A stretch of DNA of 64,000 bases from Nocardioides panzhihuensis (GCF_013408335.1 NZ_JACBZR010000001.1:806001-870000), one strand, 5' to 3'; positions 54,323 through 63,844 are shown, numbered from the stretch's first letter. The notes: a model not told the origin generated them from the sequence alone. A program made the numbers and translations.

Positions 54323-55348
54323 ATGGCGAGCATCATTGGACGCGACATGGCGGTGGACCTCGGCACCGCGAACACTCTCGTCTACGTCCGCGGCAAGGGT
54401 GTCCTCGTCGATGAGCCGAGTGTTGTCGCGCTCAACAAGAACACCGGCGAGATGGTCGCCGTCGGCCATGAGGCCAAGAAGATGCTGGGGCGTACGCCTG
54501 ACGACATCGTCGCGTTGCGGCCGCTGAAGGACGGCGTGATCGCCGACTTCGAGGCGACCGAGCAGATGCTTCGCTACTTCATCCAGCAGGTCCACCGGCG
54601 ACGCTACTTCGCCAAGCCGCGGATGGTCATCTGCGTCCCGTCCGGGATCACCGCGGTAGAGATCCGCGCGGTGAAGGAGGCCGGCTACCAGTCCGGCGCC
54701 CGGATGGTGAACATCATCGAGGAGCCGATGGCGGCCGCGATCGGCTCCGGCCTCCCGGTCCACCTGCCGACCGGCAACATGGTCGTCGACATCGGCGGCG
54801 GCACCACCGAGGTCGCGGTGATCAGCCTCGGCGGCATCGTCACGTCGCAGTCCATCAGGACCGCCGGTCATCAGCTCGACAACGCGATCATGACCTGGCT
54901 GAAGAAGGAGCACGCCCTGCTCCTGGGCGAGCGCACCGCCGAGGAGGTCAAGATGACCCTCGGGTCGGTCTGGCCGCTGCCCAACGAGCCCGAGGCCGAG
55001 ATCAGGGGAAGGGACCTGGTCAGCGGCCTGCCGCGCACCGTGAGCGTCTCCAGCGCCGAGGTGCGCAAGGCGATCGAGGAGCCCCTGCACGACATCTTCG
55101 ACGCGGTCCGCTCCACGCTCGACCAGACGCCGCCGGAGCTCGCGGGCGACATCATGGACCGCGGCATCGTGCTCACCGGCGGCGGCGCCCTCCTCCGCGG
55201 GCTCGACGAGCGTCTGCGCCACGAGACCGGTATGCCCGTGCACATCGCGGAGTCCCCGCTGACCTCGGTCGCGATGGGCGCCGGCCGCTGCGTCGAGGAC
55301 TACGACGTGCTCCGCCCCGTCCTGGTGAACGAGAACAGGAGATGGTGA
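54323..55348 (+). CDS. mreB: Rod shape-determining protein MreB
   Basis: The 341-residue actin-like ATPase has GRDMAVDLGTANTLVYVRGKG (phosphate 1), VVDIGGGTTEVAVISLGG (phosphate 2) and GIVLTGGGALLRGLD (adenosine). It polymerises under the membrane to guide cell-wall elongation. Following genes mreC, mreD, PBP2 and rodA complete the elongasome. Presence of MreB argues for a rod/coccoid actinobacterium with lateral growth, unlike mycobacteria, which lack it. ATG 54323 follows GAGGA. Confidence 0.97.
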   Translation: MASIIGRDMAVDLGTANTLVYVRGKGVLVDEPSVVALNKNTGEMVAVGHEAKKMLGRTPDDIVALRPLKDGVIADFEATEQMLRYFIQQVHRRRYFAKPRMVICVPSGITAVEIRAVKEAGYQSGARMVNIIEEPMAAAIGSGLPVHLPTGNMVVDIGGGTTEVAVISLGGIVTSQSIRTAGHQLDNAIMTWLKKEHALLLGERTAEEVKMTLGSVWPLPNEPEAEIRGRDLVSGLPRTVSVSSAEVRKAIEEPLHDIFDAVRSTLDQTPPELAGDIMDRGIVLTGGGALLRGLDERLRHETGMPVHIAESPLTSVAMGAGRCVEDYDVLRPVLVNENRRW

Positions 55349-55349
55349 C

Positions 55350-56375
55350 GTGTCGTTGCTGAGCCCCCGCCCGAGCGAACGTCTTCGCAGAGGGATGGAA
55401 CAACGCAAGGGCCCCAAACCCATGGTCCGTAAGCCGCGGGAGAGGCTCAACCGCCGCGGCAGCCTCGAGACGAGTGCCGGCGGCGGTGGCCCGAAGCGCT
55501 CCTGGCTGATCGTGCTCATCCTGTGCTGCGCGATCCTGGCCACGCTCGACCAGACCCCCGTCCTGGAGCCGGCGCGCACCGCGGTCGGCGAGGTGCTCTC
55601 CCCGCTGGAGACCGGCGCGGCGATGGTCGCCCGTCCGTTCACCGGGGTTCCGGAGTGGTTCGACACCCGTGACGACCTGCGTGAGCGGCTCGCCGGGCTC
55701 GAGGCCGAGAACTCCAAGCTGCGTCGCCAGGTCGAGGTCACCGACTACGGTCGGGCCAAGCTCGCCGAGTACGAGTCGATCACCCGAGCCGCTGAGGACC
55801 TCGGCTACGCCCTCGTCCCGGCGCGGGTCACCGCCTTCGGCCCGGCGCAGACCTTCAACCGCACCGTCACCATCGATGCCGGCAGCGCCGCCGGGATCAG
55901 GTCCGACATGTCGGTCGTGACCGGCGACGGCCTGGCCGGCCGGGTGCTGCGGGTGACGAAGACCTCGGCCACGGTCCTGCTGATCGTCGACGCGGCCTCG
56001 GTCGTCGGCGGCCGCGTCGGTGGTGCCGACACCGCCGGCAAGAAGTCGGGCCAGGTCGGCATGGTCCGCGGCTCCGGTGTGGTCGCCGGCCGCTCCGACG
56101 CCGGTCTGCTGACCCTGGACCTCATCGACCAGAGCGCCGCCCCTCTCAAGGGTGACACGGTCGTCACCTGGGGTGATGGCCGAGCCGCTCCGTACGTCTC
56201 CGGGCTGCCGATCGGCGAGGTGACCGACACCTTCTCGAGCGTGCGCGACTCCTCGCGGACGGTGCGGATCAAGCCGTACGTCGACTTCGGCTCGCTCGAT
56301 GTCGTCGGTGTGGTGGTGCCCAACGACACGCTGAGCGACCGCGCCGTGGTCACGCCGGAAGGGGAGCTGCGATGA
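55350..56375 (+). CDS. mreC: Rod shape-determining protein MreC
   Basis: The 341-residue protein has a basic cytoplasmic start (about 1-50), one membrane helix (about 51-67), a coiled coil (about 108-140) and the beta-rich MreC domain (about 145-335) with GLAGRVLRV. It links MreB filaments to the periplasmic synthases. The start is GTG 55350, 1 bp after the mreB stop. The stop codon opens repeat R1/R2. Confidence 0.95.
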   Translation: MSLLSPRPSERLRRGMEQRKGPKPMVRKPRERLNRRGSLETSAGGGGPKRSWLIVLILCCAILATLDQTPVLEPARTAVGEVLSPLETGAAMVARPFTGVPEWFDTRDDLRERLAGLEAENSKLRRQVEVTDYGRAKLAEYESITRAAEDLGYALVPARVTAFGPAQTFNRTVTIDAGSAAGIRSDMSVVTGDGLAGRVLRVTKTSATVLLIVDAASVVGGRVGGADTAGKKSGQVGMVRGSGVVAGRSDAGLLTLDLIDQSAAPLKGDTVVTWGDGRAAPYVSGLPIGEVTDTFSSVRDSSRTVRIKPYVDFGSLDVVGVVVPNDTLSDRAVVTPEGELR

Positions 56376-56525
56376 GCGAGCGTCAGCGAGCGAATCAGAC
56401 AGTCAACACGCCACCGCGTCCGTATTCTCGCGCTTGCGCTACGGCGACGACCGGAGCGAGGTCGAGCGGCGAGCTTGCTCGTCCGCTCGCGCCGAGCGAG
56501 GGAGTGACCCCGCGAAGCGGGGAGG
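56372..56525 (+). repeat. Fused repeats R1 and R2 between mreC and mreD
   Basis: R1 (56372-56444) starts at the mreC stop codon and R2 (56448-56509, identical to 49477-49538) follows directly. The covarying stem CCCCGC-GAA-GCGGGG ends in GGAGG (56521-56525), which is the ribosome-binding site of mreD. Confidence 0.85.
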
Positions 56526-56532
56526 TGGTGGC

Positions 56533-57075
56533 GTGAGCGAGATGGAAGCACGTGCTTCCGGCGCCGCCCCGGTGCTGCGCAACGTCCTGATCGGCATGCT
56601 GGTCGTGATCGCCGTCGTCCTCCAGCTGAGCGTGGCGCCGGCCTTCGCCATCCGCGGCATCACTCCCGACCTGGCCCTCCTCGTCGTCCTCGCGGTCGCG
56701 CTCAGCCGCGGTGGCCAGGCCGGCCTGGTGACCGGGTTCGCTGCGGGCGTACTCCTCGATCTGGCGCCGCCCGCAGACCACACCGCCGGCCGGTGGGCGC
56801 TCTCGCTGCTGATCGTCGGCTACGTCGCCGGCCGCGTACGCGAGAGCAGCAACACCCACAACGGCCCGGGCCGTCCCAACGCGCTGACCGTGATGGCCAC
56901 GGTGGCGGCCTGCTCGTTCATCGGAGTCAGCATCTTCGCCGTCAGCGGGCTGATCCTCGGTGAGGCGCCGCTCACGCTGCTGCCGACGGTGTTGATCAGC
57001 GTGGGCTACGACCTGCTGCTGGCGCCGCTGCTGATACCGATGCTACTCTGGTTGATCGGCAAGGGGGACTTCTAG
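56533..57075 (+). CDS. mreD: Rod shape-determining protein MreD
   Basis: The 180-residue protein has five or six membrane helices with no charged loops. The start is GTG 56533: GGAGG is 7 nt upstream and is supplied by the end of repeat R2. The frame is open further upstream but there it is repeat. The stop overlaps the PBP2 start (TAGTG). It completes the mreBCD set and is probably needed in equal amounts with MreC. Confidence 0.93.
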   Translation: MSEMEARASGAAPVLRNVLIGMLVVIAVVLQLSVAPAFAIRGITPDLALLVVLAVALSRGGQAGLVTGFAAGVLLDLAPPADHTAGRWALSLLIVGYVAGRVRESSNTHNGPGRPNALTVMATVAACSFIGVSIFAVSGLILGEAPLTLLPTVLISVGYDLLLAPLLIPMLLWLIGKGDF

Positions 57076-59162
57076 TGCCTCGAAGCAGACTTCCCACCGC
57101 GCAGGTCAGCCGGCTGCGGCTGATCGTGATCCAGGCTCTCGTCTTCTCCTTGCTGGCCACGCTCGGGGTCAGGCTCTTCTACCTGCAGGTGCGACACGGC
57201 GACGCCTACCAGGCGGCCGCCGCCTCCCAGTCCAAGCGCGAGGTCGTGCGCCAGCCGGTGCGCGGCATCATCGTCGACGCCCAGGGCCGGCCGATGGTGA
57301 CGAACCGCTCGGCCTGGGTGGTCAGCCTCGACCAGGGCGTGCTCGACGGACTGGAGGACGCGGACCGCAAGACGCTGATGGCGCGCGTCGCCAAGGCCGT
57401 CGACGTGTCCCCGAAGAAGCAGAACGAGGCGATCGCCAACTGGTCCGGCACCCGCTACCAGCCGGTGCCGATCGCCACCGACGTCTCCGAGTCGACCGCG
57501 CTGCGCATCCTCGAGCAGCCCGAGGACTTCCCCGGGGTGGTCGCGGAGAAGCAGACCCTGCGCTCCTATCCGAGCCCCCACGGCATCAACGCCGCCGGTG
57601 TGCTCGGCTATCTCTCCCCGATCACCGAGGACGAGAACAAGGACGCCCGGAAGCGCGGCGACGAGTCGCTCAACATCACCTCGATGGTGGGTCGCTCGGG
57701 CGTCGAGAAGCAGTACGACCAGTGGCTGCGCGGGATGCCCGGCTACGACACCGTCACCGTCGACTCGCTCGGCCGTGAGATCGGCCGCGGCGACTCGGTC
57801 GCCTCCCAGCCCGGCGACACACTGGTGACCAGCATCGACGCCAAGGTGCAGGGCCGCGCCGAGAAGCTGCTCTCCGAGTCGATCGAGACCGCCCGCAACA
57901 CCTTCGACAAGATCTCCGGCCGCAACTACGAGGCCGACTCCGGCTCGGTGGTGGTCATGGAGGCCCAGACCGGCCGGTTGGTCGCGATGGCGAACCAGCC
58001 GACGTACGACCCCGAGGAGTGGGTCGGCGGGATCACCCAGAAGCAGCTCGACCGGCTCTACTCCGAGAAGGCGGGCTACCCGCTGCTGCCGCGGGCGACG
58101 CAGGGACAGTTCGCGCCCGGTTCGACGTGGAAGCCGTTCATGACGGTTGGAGCCCTCAACAACGGCTACAGCCGCGACTCCCGGCTCGACTGCTCCAGCG
58201 GGCTCCAGGTCGGCAACCGCGTGTTCCAGAACTACGAGTCGGCCCCCTACGGCTACATCGACTTCGCCCAGGCGCTCCAGGTCTCCTGCAACACGTTCTT
58301 CTACCGGATCGCGGTCGACTACTGGCAGAAGTTCGGCTCCAACCCGGCCAATGTCAACGCCAAGGACCCGCTGGTCGAGACCGCCAAGGCGTTCGGCTTC
58401 GGCAAGCGCACCGGTATCGACCTGCCCGGTGAGTCGGCGGGCCGGATCGCGGACCGGAAGTGGAAGGCCGAGTACTACGAGGCCATGAAGGGCTACTACT
58501 GCCGGATGGACGAGAAGAAGAACGCGCCGTCCCAGTTCCTGCAGCTCTTCGCCCACGAGTTCTGCATCGAGGGCAACTACTACCGCACCGGCGACGCGGT
58601 GAACTTCTCCATCGGCCAGGGCGACACGATGGTCACCCCGATCCAGCTGGCCCGGGCCTACGCCTCGCTGGCCAACGGCGGCACGCTCTACGAGCCGCGG
58701 ATCGGGAAGGCGGTCGTCGGCGCCGACGGCACCGTGGTCGAGAAGATCGACCCCAAGGTCGCCGGCAAGGTGAAGATGTCGCCCAGGAGCATCGAGTACG
58801 TCAACGAGGCACTGCTCGGCACCACGCGGACCGGCACGCTGGCCTGGAAGTTCGGCGGATTCCCGCTCGACGAGGTGAAGGTGCGCGGCAAGACCGGCAC
58901 CGCGGAGGTCACCGGCAAGCAGACGACCGGCTGGGTCGCGACGTACAACAAGAAGTACGTCGTCATCATGACGATCTCCCAGGGCGGCACCGGCTCGGGC
59001 TCGGTCGGCGACTCCATGCGGAAGCTGTGGGAGTCGCTCTACGGAGTCGAGGAGGGCGGCGCCGAGGTCCGGCCCAACAAGGCCGCGATCAAGGGCATCG
59101 ACCCGCCGCGGAACCTGCCGGCGTTCGGCGCGGACGGCTCGATCGTCGCGCCGAAGGACTAG
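57075..59162 (+). CDS. mrdA: Penicillin-binding protein 2 (elongasome transpeptidase)
   Basis: The 695-residue class B PBP has one membrane helix near the N-terminus (about 16-36), a dimerisation domain (about 55-220) and a transpeptidase domain with S350-T-W-K353, S404-C-N406 and K606-T-G608. It cross-links peptidoglycan during elongation with RodA as glycosyltransferase. The start is GTG 57075, overlapping the mreD stop by one base. A 70-residue stretch with several cysteines (C478-C497 region) is an insertion relative to E. coli PBP2. Confidence 0.95.
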   Translation: MPRSRLPTAQVSRLRLIVIQALVFSLLATLGVRLFYLQVRHGDAYQAAAASQSKREVVRQPVRGIIVDAQGRPMVTNRSAWVVSLDQGVLDGLEDADRKTLMARVAKAVDVSPKKQNEAIANWSGTRYQPVPIATDVSESTALRILEQPEDFPGVVAEKQTLRSYPSPHGINAAGVLGYLSPITEDENKDARKRGDESLNITSMVGRSGVEKQYDQWLRGMPGYDTVTVDSLGREIGRGDSVASQPGDTLVTSIDAKVQGRAEKLLSESIETARNTFDKISGRNYEADSGSVVVMEAQTGRLVAMANQPTYDPEEWVGGITQKQLDRLYSEKAGYPLLPRATQGQFAPGSTWKPFMTVGALNNGYSRDSRLDCSSGLQVGNRVFQNYESAPYGYIDFAQALQVSCNTFFYRIAVDYWQKFGSNPANVNAKDPLVETAKAFGFGKRTGIDLPGESAGRIADRKWKAEYYEAMKGYYCRMDEKKNAPSQFLQLFAHEFCIEGNYYRTGDAVNFSIGQGDTMVTPIQLARAYASLANGGTLYEPRIGKAVVGADGTVVEKIDPKVAGKVKMSPRSIEYVNEALLGTTRTGTLAWKFGGFPLDEVKVRGKTGTAEVTGKQTTGWVATYNKKYVVIMTISQGGTGSGSVGDSMRKLWESLYGVEEGGAEVRPNKAAIKGIDPPRNLPAFGADGSIVAPKD

Positions 59163-59196
59163 GGACACGGACTGGGAACGGGGTGAACCGCAGAGC

Positions 59197-60420
59197 ATGA
59201 AGAACGACGTGATGGCCTTCGTACGCCGCATCGACCTGGTCCTCCTCGGCGCGGTGCTGGTCCTGGTGTCGCTGTCGATGCTGCTGGTCTGGTCCGCGAC
59301 CATCCACCGCGACGCGCTCACCGGCGGAGACACGACCGCCTACCTGCGCAAGCAGATGATCAACGTGGCCGCCGGGCTGGTGCTGATGGTGGGCGTGGTC
59401 GCCACCAACCATCGCTGGGTCCGGCTCCTGACGCCCGTGGTCTACCTGGGCGCGGTGGTCGGGTTGGTGCTGGTGCTCGTGATGGGCTCCACGGTCAACG
59501 GTTCGAAGTCGTGGGTGATCCTCGGGCCGGTCCAGGTCCAGCCCTCGGAGCTGGCCAAGCTGGCCGTGGTCATCGCGATGGCTCTGGTGCTCGCCGAGCG
59601 CAGCGAGGGTCGCTGGCAGGCCCGGGTGTCGCTGGGGGACGTGATCGCGATGATCCTGGTCGCCGCGGTGCCGATCGCGCTGGTCCTGCTCCAGCCCGAC
59701 CTCGGCACCACCCTGGTGCTCGGCGTCACCGTCTTCTGCGTCCTCGCGGCGGCGGGAACACCGCGACGGTGGCTGGCCCTGCTGGCGCTGATCGGCGCAT
59801 CGGCGGCAACGATCGTCGTCGCGGCCGGGGTGCTGAAGCAATATCAGATCAACCGGTTCATGGCGTTCACCGATCCGTCGCTGGACCCTCGCGGGGCCGG
59901 TTACAACGTGCAGCAGGCGCGGATCGCGATCGGAGACGGCGGCATCTTCGGCCAGGGGTTGTTCCAGGGTTCGCAGGTCCGTGCGGGCTTCGTCCCGGAG
60001 CAGCAGACCGACTTCATCTTCACGGTCGTGGGGGAGGAGCTCGGGTTGGTCGGCTCGCTGCTGGTGATCGGTCTGATCGGGGTCGTGCTGTGGCGCGGGC
60101 TGCGGATCGCGGCGCGCACCGACGACCTCTTCGGGCGTGTGGCCGCCGCCGGGATCGTGTGCTGGCTCGGCATCCAGAGCTTCCAGAACATCGGGATGTG
60201 CCTGGGCATCATGCCCGTCACAGGCGTGCCGTTGCCGTTCATCTCCTACGGCGGTTCCTCGATGATCGCGGCGCTGCTGGCGGTGGGCCTGCTGCTCGGG
60301 ATCTCGGGCCGCTCGCGGCGCACCGGTCTGGACCGGTCCGGACCACTTCATGAGCTCCGCTCGCGTGATCGCCTGCAGGTTGCTGCAGTGCGAAAAGATG
60401 CCGCGTTTCATCGAAATTAA
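59197..60420 (+). CDS. rodA: Peptidoglycan polymerase RodA (SEDS family)
   Basis: The 407-residue SEDS protein has about ten membrane helices. Family motifs are GSKSWVILGPVQVQPSELAKL, VLLQPDLGTT and GVPLPFISYGGSSM. It polymerises glycan strands with PBP2. The family normally ends shortly after LLLGISGRSRR; here a 30-residue tail (GLDRSGPLHELRSRDRLQVAAVRKD...) follows. The last part of this tail is encoded by the upstream element of the next gene, so the natural stop may have been lost. It starts 34 bp after PBP2. Confidence 0.95.
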   Translation: MKNDVMAFVRRIDLVLLGAVLVLVSLSMLLVWSATIHRDALTGGDTTAYLRKQMINVAAGLVLMVGVVATNHRWVRLLTPVVYLGAVVGLVLVLVMGSTVNGSKSWVILGPVQVQPSELAKLAVVIAMALVLAERSEGRWQARVSLGDVIAMILVAAVPIALVLLQPDLGTTLVLGVTVFCVLAAAGTPRRWLALLALIGASAATIVVAAGVLKQYQINRFMAFTDPSLDPRGAGYNVQQARIAIGDGGIFGQGLFQGSQVRAGFVPEQQTDFIFTVVGEELGLVGSLLVIGLIGVVLWRGLRIAARTDDLFGRVAAAGIVCWLGIQSFQNIGMCLGIMPVTGVPLPFISYGGSSMIAALLAVGLLLGISGRSRRTGLDRSGPLHELRSRDRLQVAAVRKDAAFHRN

Positions 60421-60448
60421 ACTCGATTACGTTCCCTCCCGGTTGCCC
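60373..60448 (+). promoter_or_regulatory. Shared subtilase upstream element, copy 1
   Basis: CTGCAGGTTGCTGCAGTGCG with GAAAAG (60373-60397), GATTACGT (60425-60432) and GGTTGCCC (60441-60448) match 62321-62389 in order and near-equal spacing. The first part lies within the rodA coding end. Confidence 0.7.
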
Positions 60449-60517
60449 TACAGGGCATCCGTGTGACCCCTTGCAGTCTCAAACCCGAGGCTGCTTGACG
60501 ACGGGAGCAGCAAGATC

Positions 60518-62200
60518 ATGAACCGACCCCACAGAAACCAGCGCCTCGGCGCGCTGGCTGCCGCGACGGTGACCGCCGTCGGTGCGGCTACCACCATCCT
60601 GGCCATGTCCGGCCCTGCCGGTGCGGCCGACAGCCCGGCACCGCTGATCGGTGCCGAGAAGTCGACGGCCATCGACAACTCCTACATCGTGGTGATGAAG
60701 GGCAACGGCTCGGCCGCGAAGGCCAACGCCGCCGAAGCCCGCGCGCTCGCCAAGAAGAAGGGCGGCTCGGTGAAGTACGCCTACGACAAGGCGATCACCG
60801 GCTTCTCCGCCACGCTCGACGCCGACGCGCTCGACGCGGTCCGCAACGACCCCGATGTCGACTACATCGAGGCCAACCAGAAGGTGTCGGCCAGCGGTGA
60901 CCAGGCCAACCCCACGTGGGGTCTCAACCGGATCGACCAGCGCAACCTGCCGCTGAACTCGAACTACCACTACGACTACACCGGGTCCGGGGTGAAGGCG
61001 TACATCCTCGACACCGGCATCCGCTCCGGGCACGCCGACTTCGGTGGCCGGGTGACCTCCGGCTACACCGCCATCGGCTCCAGCACCGAGGACGAGAACG
61101 GTCACGGCACCCACGTGGCCGGCACCGTCGGTGGTTCGACCTACGGAGTCGCCAAGGGCGTCACGCTCGTGCCCGTCCGGGTGCTCGACGCCTCCGGATC
61201 CGGCACGACCGCCGGCGTGATCGCGGGTGTGAACTGGGTGACCTCCAACCACACCTCTGGTCCCGCTGTCGCCAACATGTCGCTCGGAGGCGGGGCCTCC
61301 ACGACCCTCGACTCCGCGGTCTCGAACTCCATCGCCGACGGCGTCACCTACGCCGTCGCGGCGGGCAACGACTCCGGCGCCAACGCCTGCAACGGGTCAC
61401 CCGCCCGAGTCGGCGCGGCGCTGACCGTCGGCTCGACGACCAACACCGACGCCCGATCGAGCTTCTCCAACATCGGCTCGTGCCTCGACCTGTTCGCCCC
61501 GGGCTCGTCGATCACCTCGGCATGGCACACCTCCAACACCGCGACCAACACGATCTCCGGTACGTCGATGGCGACTCCGCACGTCGCCGGTGTGGCCGCG
61601 CTCTACCTGCAGGCGAACCCGTCGGCGTCTGCTTCCTCCGTCGCCTCGGCGGTCGTCTCCAACGCCACCACCGGCGTGGTCACCTCGCCCGGCACGGGAT
61701 CGCCCAACCGCCTCCTCTACTCCCTGTGGAGCGGTGGCACCGACCCGACGGACCCGCCGCCGACCGGCAACCTGCTGGCCAACCCGGGCTTCGAGTCGGG
61801 CGCGACCGGATGGAGCACCTCCTCGGGCGTGATCGACAACTCGACCGACACTCCGGCGCGATCGGGCTCCTACAAGGCGTGGTTGAACGGCTACGGGACC
61901 GCGCGCACCGACACGCTCTCGCAGTCGGTCACGCTGCCCACCACGGGCAAGACGCTCTCGTTCTACCTTCGGGTGATCTCCAACGAGACGACCACCACGA
62001 CGGCCTACGACAAGCTGACCGTCAAGATCGGCTCGACGACCCTGGCGACCTACTCCAACCTGAACGAGACCTCCTCGTACGCGTTGAAGTCGTTCTCCCT
62101 GGGCGCGTACGCGGGTAGCACCGTCACGCTGACGTTCACCGGCACCGAGGACTCCTCGCTCGGGACCAGCTTCCTGATCGACGACACCTCTATCGCCTGA
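60518..62200 (+). CDS. Secreted S8 serine peptidase with C-terminal beta-sandwich domain
   Basis: The 560-residue protein has a signal peptide (about 1-37, ending SGPAGAA), an I9-type propeptide (about 45-125), the subtilisin/proteinase K domain with D165, H196, N284 and S350 ([11 protein letters not shown]) and a C-terminal domain of about 140 residues ([19 protein letters not shown]), which resembles carbohydrate-binding or pre-peptidase C-terminal sandwiches. The mature enzyme should act outside the cell. The second subtilase downstream shares N-terminus, propeptide and core but lacks this last domain. Confidence 0.94.
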   Translation: MNRPHRNQRLGALAAATVTAVGAATTILAMSGPAGAADSPAPLIGAEKSTAIDNSYIVVMKGNGSAAKANAAEARALAKKKGGSVKYAYDKAITGFSATLDADALDAVRNDPDVDYIEANQKVSASGDQANPTWGLNRIDQRNLPLNSNYHYDYTGSGVKAYILDTGIRSGHADFGGRVTSGYTAIGSSTEDENGHGTHVAGTVGGSTYGVAKGVTLVPVRVLDASGSGTTAGVIAGVNWVTSNHTSGPAVANMSLGGGASTTLDSAVSNSIADGVTYAVAAGNDSGANACNGSPARVGAALTVGSTTNTDARSSFSNIGSCLDLFAPGSSITSAWHTSNTATNTISGTSMATPHVAGVAALYLQANPSASASSVASAVVSNATTGVVTSPGTGSPNRLLYSLWSGGTDPTDPPPTGNLLANPGFESGATGWSTSSGVIDNSTDTPARSGSYKAWLNGYGTARTDTLSQSVTLPTTGKTLSFYLRVISNETTTTTAYDKLTVKIGSTTLATYSNLNETSSYALKSFSLGAYAGSTVTLTFTGTEDSSLGTSFLIDDTSIA

Positions 62201-62221
62201 TCTGACCGACCGTCATCCAAG

Positions 62222-62258
62222 ACGCCGGGTCGCTCGCGTAACGCGAGCGGCCCGGCGT
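62222..62258 (+). terminator. Hairpin terminator of subtilase 1
   Basis: 17-bp arms 62222-62238 and 62242-62258 around TAA, with one mismatch, 21 bp after the stop. Confidence 0.8.
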
Positions 62259-62540
62259 GCTGGTTGCAGACGCTTTCACACCTTGTTTCCAGGCTGTTTA
62301 CAGGTGTTCACCTTTGGTATCTGCACGTTGCTGCAATGCGAAGAGTTGGGTGGTTACGGGCAATACGTAACGTGATTACGTGGTTGCCCGAACGCTTCGG
62401 GTTGCGGCCGTAGGGAGGGCGCAGGGCGTTCAGCCGGCACGTGTGAGGGCTGCACGGGGGACCGCCCACAGGCGGTTCTCGAGTCCGGTGCAATGAATGG
62501 TTGTGGCCTGATCGGGCCGCACGATGACGGGAGTCAGTTC
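62259..62540 (+). promoter_or_regulatory. Long leader of subtilase 2 with shared element
   Basis: 282 bp without a gene. The shared element (62321-62345, GATTACGT 62374-62381, GGTTGCCC 62382-62389) matches the one before subtilase 1. Upstream, AGGTG-TT-CACCT (near 62302-62313) is a palindrome. The stretch from 62400 to 62530 is GC-rich with several short stems and may be a structured 5' UTR, but I could not match it to a known riboswitch. Confidence 0.6.
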
Positions 62541-63758
62541 GTGAACCGAACCATCAAGAACCGGGCCTTCAAGGCGCCGGCAGTCATCTCAGCCGTAGCT
62601 GTCGGAGCAGCAGCCTCGGCGATCGCTTTCACCGTCCCGGCCGGAGCCGCGGACGGTCCGGCACCGCTGCGCGGCGCGGACGCCTCGACCGCAATCGAGG
62701 GTCAGTACATCGTCGTGATGGAGAAGCAGGGCCGCAGCGACGTGGCGAAGTCCGAGGCCAAGTCGGTCCGTGGCGACGCCCGCGACGCGGGTGGCGACGT
62801 ACGGGAGGTCTACAACACGGCGTTCAACGGCTTCTCGGCCTCGCTCGACAAGGACGCGCTCGCCGAGGTCCGCGACAACCCGGACGTCGCCTACGTGCAG
62901 GCCAACCACCGCTACACCACCCAGGGTGACCAGGCCGACCCGACCTGGGGCCTCGACCGGATCGACCAGGCCGCGCTGCCGCTCGACAAGAACTACCACT
63001 ACGAGCAGACCGGTGCGGGCGTGACCGCCTACATCATCGACACCGGCGTCGCGACCGACCACTCGGAGTTCAGCGGCCGGATCGGTGAAGGCTTCGACGC
63101 CGTCGACGGCGACACCGACGCGGCCGACGGCAACGGCCACGGCACCCACGTCGCGGGCACCGTCGCCGGCACCACCTACGGCGTGGCCAAGGAGGCCACG
63201 ATCGTTCCGGTCCGCGTCCTCGACGACCAGGGCTCCGGCACCACCGAGGGCGTCGTCGCCGGCATCGAGTGGGTCACCGAGAACCACACCGACGGCCCGG
63301 CCGTCGCCAACATGTCGCTCGGCGGCGGCAACGACCCAGCCCTCGACGCGGCCGTCCAGGCCTCGATCGCCGACGGCGTGACCTACGCCGTCGCGGCCGG
63401 CAACGAGAGCGCCGACGCCTGCGGCTCCTCGCCTGCGGCCGTTCCCGAGGCGATCACGGTCGGCGCCACCGACGACACCGACGCCACCGCGGACTTCTCC
63501 AACACCGGTGCGTGCCTCGACCTCTTCGCGCCGGGCGTCGACATCACCTCCGCCTGGAACGACGGTTCGACCAACACCATCTCCGGTACGTCGATGGCGA
63601 CCCCCCATGTCGCCGGCGCCGCCGCCCTCTTCCTCGAGGCGAACCCCTCGGCCACCCCGGCCGACGTCGCCACGGGCCTGACCGGCGCCGCCACCCCCGA
63701 CGTGGTCACCAACCCCGGCACCGGTTCCCCGAACCTGCTGCTCGCCACGCTGTTCTGA
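62541..63758 (+). CDS. Secreted S8 serine peptidase (subtilase), shorter paralogue
   Basis: The 405-residue protein has a signal peptide (about 1-37), I9 propeptide (about 50-125) and catalytic D167, H200, N288 and S351, and ends right after the peptidase domain. The GTG at 62541 is chosen because VNRTIKN aligns with MNRPHRN of subtilase 1, and the GACGGGAG ribosome-binding site precedes both. An ATG at 62493 is less likely. The domain is more acidic than in the paralogue. The two genes are a tandem duplication that has since diverged. Confidence 0.94.
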   Translation: MNRTIKNRAFKAPAVISAVAVGAAASAIAFTVPAGAADGPAPLRGADASTAIEGQYIVVMEKQGRSDVAKSEAKSVRGDARDAGGDVREVYNTAFNGFSASLDKDALAEVRDNPDVAYVQANHRYTTQGDQADPTWGLDRIDQAALPLDKNYHYEQTGAGVTAYIIDTGVATDHSEFSGRIGEGFDAVDGDTDAADGNGHGTHVAGTVAGTTYGVAKEATIVPVRVLDDQGSGTTEGVVAGIEWVTENHTDGPAVANMSLGGGNDPALDAAVQASIADGVTYAVAAGNESADACGSSPAAVPEAITVGATDDTDATADFSNTGACLDLFAPGVDITSAWNDGSTNTISGTSMATPHVAGAAALFLEANPSATPADVATGLTGAATPDVVTNPGTGSPNLLLATLF

Positions 63759-63779
63759 GCTGAACCAGCCAGCTGAAGC

Positions 63780-63813
63780 CGTTGGGGCCGTCCGGGAGGG
63801 GGCGGCCCCAACG
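63780..63813 (+). terminator. Hairpin terminator of subtilase 2
   Basis: Arms CGTTGGGGCCG and CGGCCCCAACG (63780-63790, 63803-63813), 11 bp, 21 bp after the stop. Confidence 0.8.
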
Positions 63814-63844
63814 CCTATCTCTCGAGCAGCTCACGCAAGGCAGT

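Noticed and set aside
57072..59333. 753-residue open frame on the minus strand across PBP2
   Set aside because: Antisense shadow of the PBP2 gene, which has all transpeptidase motifs.
62390..62540. c-di-AMP (ydaO-type) riboswitch before subtilase 2
   Set aside because: Such riboswitches control cell-wall hydrolases in actinobacteria and the leader is long and GC-rich, but I could not find the conserved core segments. A covariance search would be needed.
60518..63758. Recent tandem duplication of subtilases
   Set aside because: The order and domains match, but the two proteins differ throughout and one has an extra domain, so the duplication is old.
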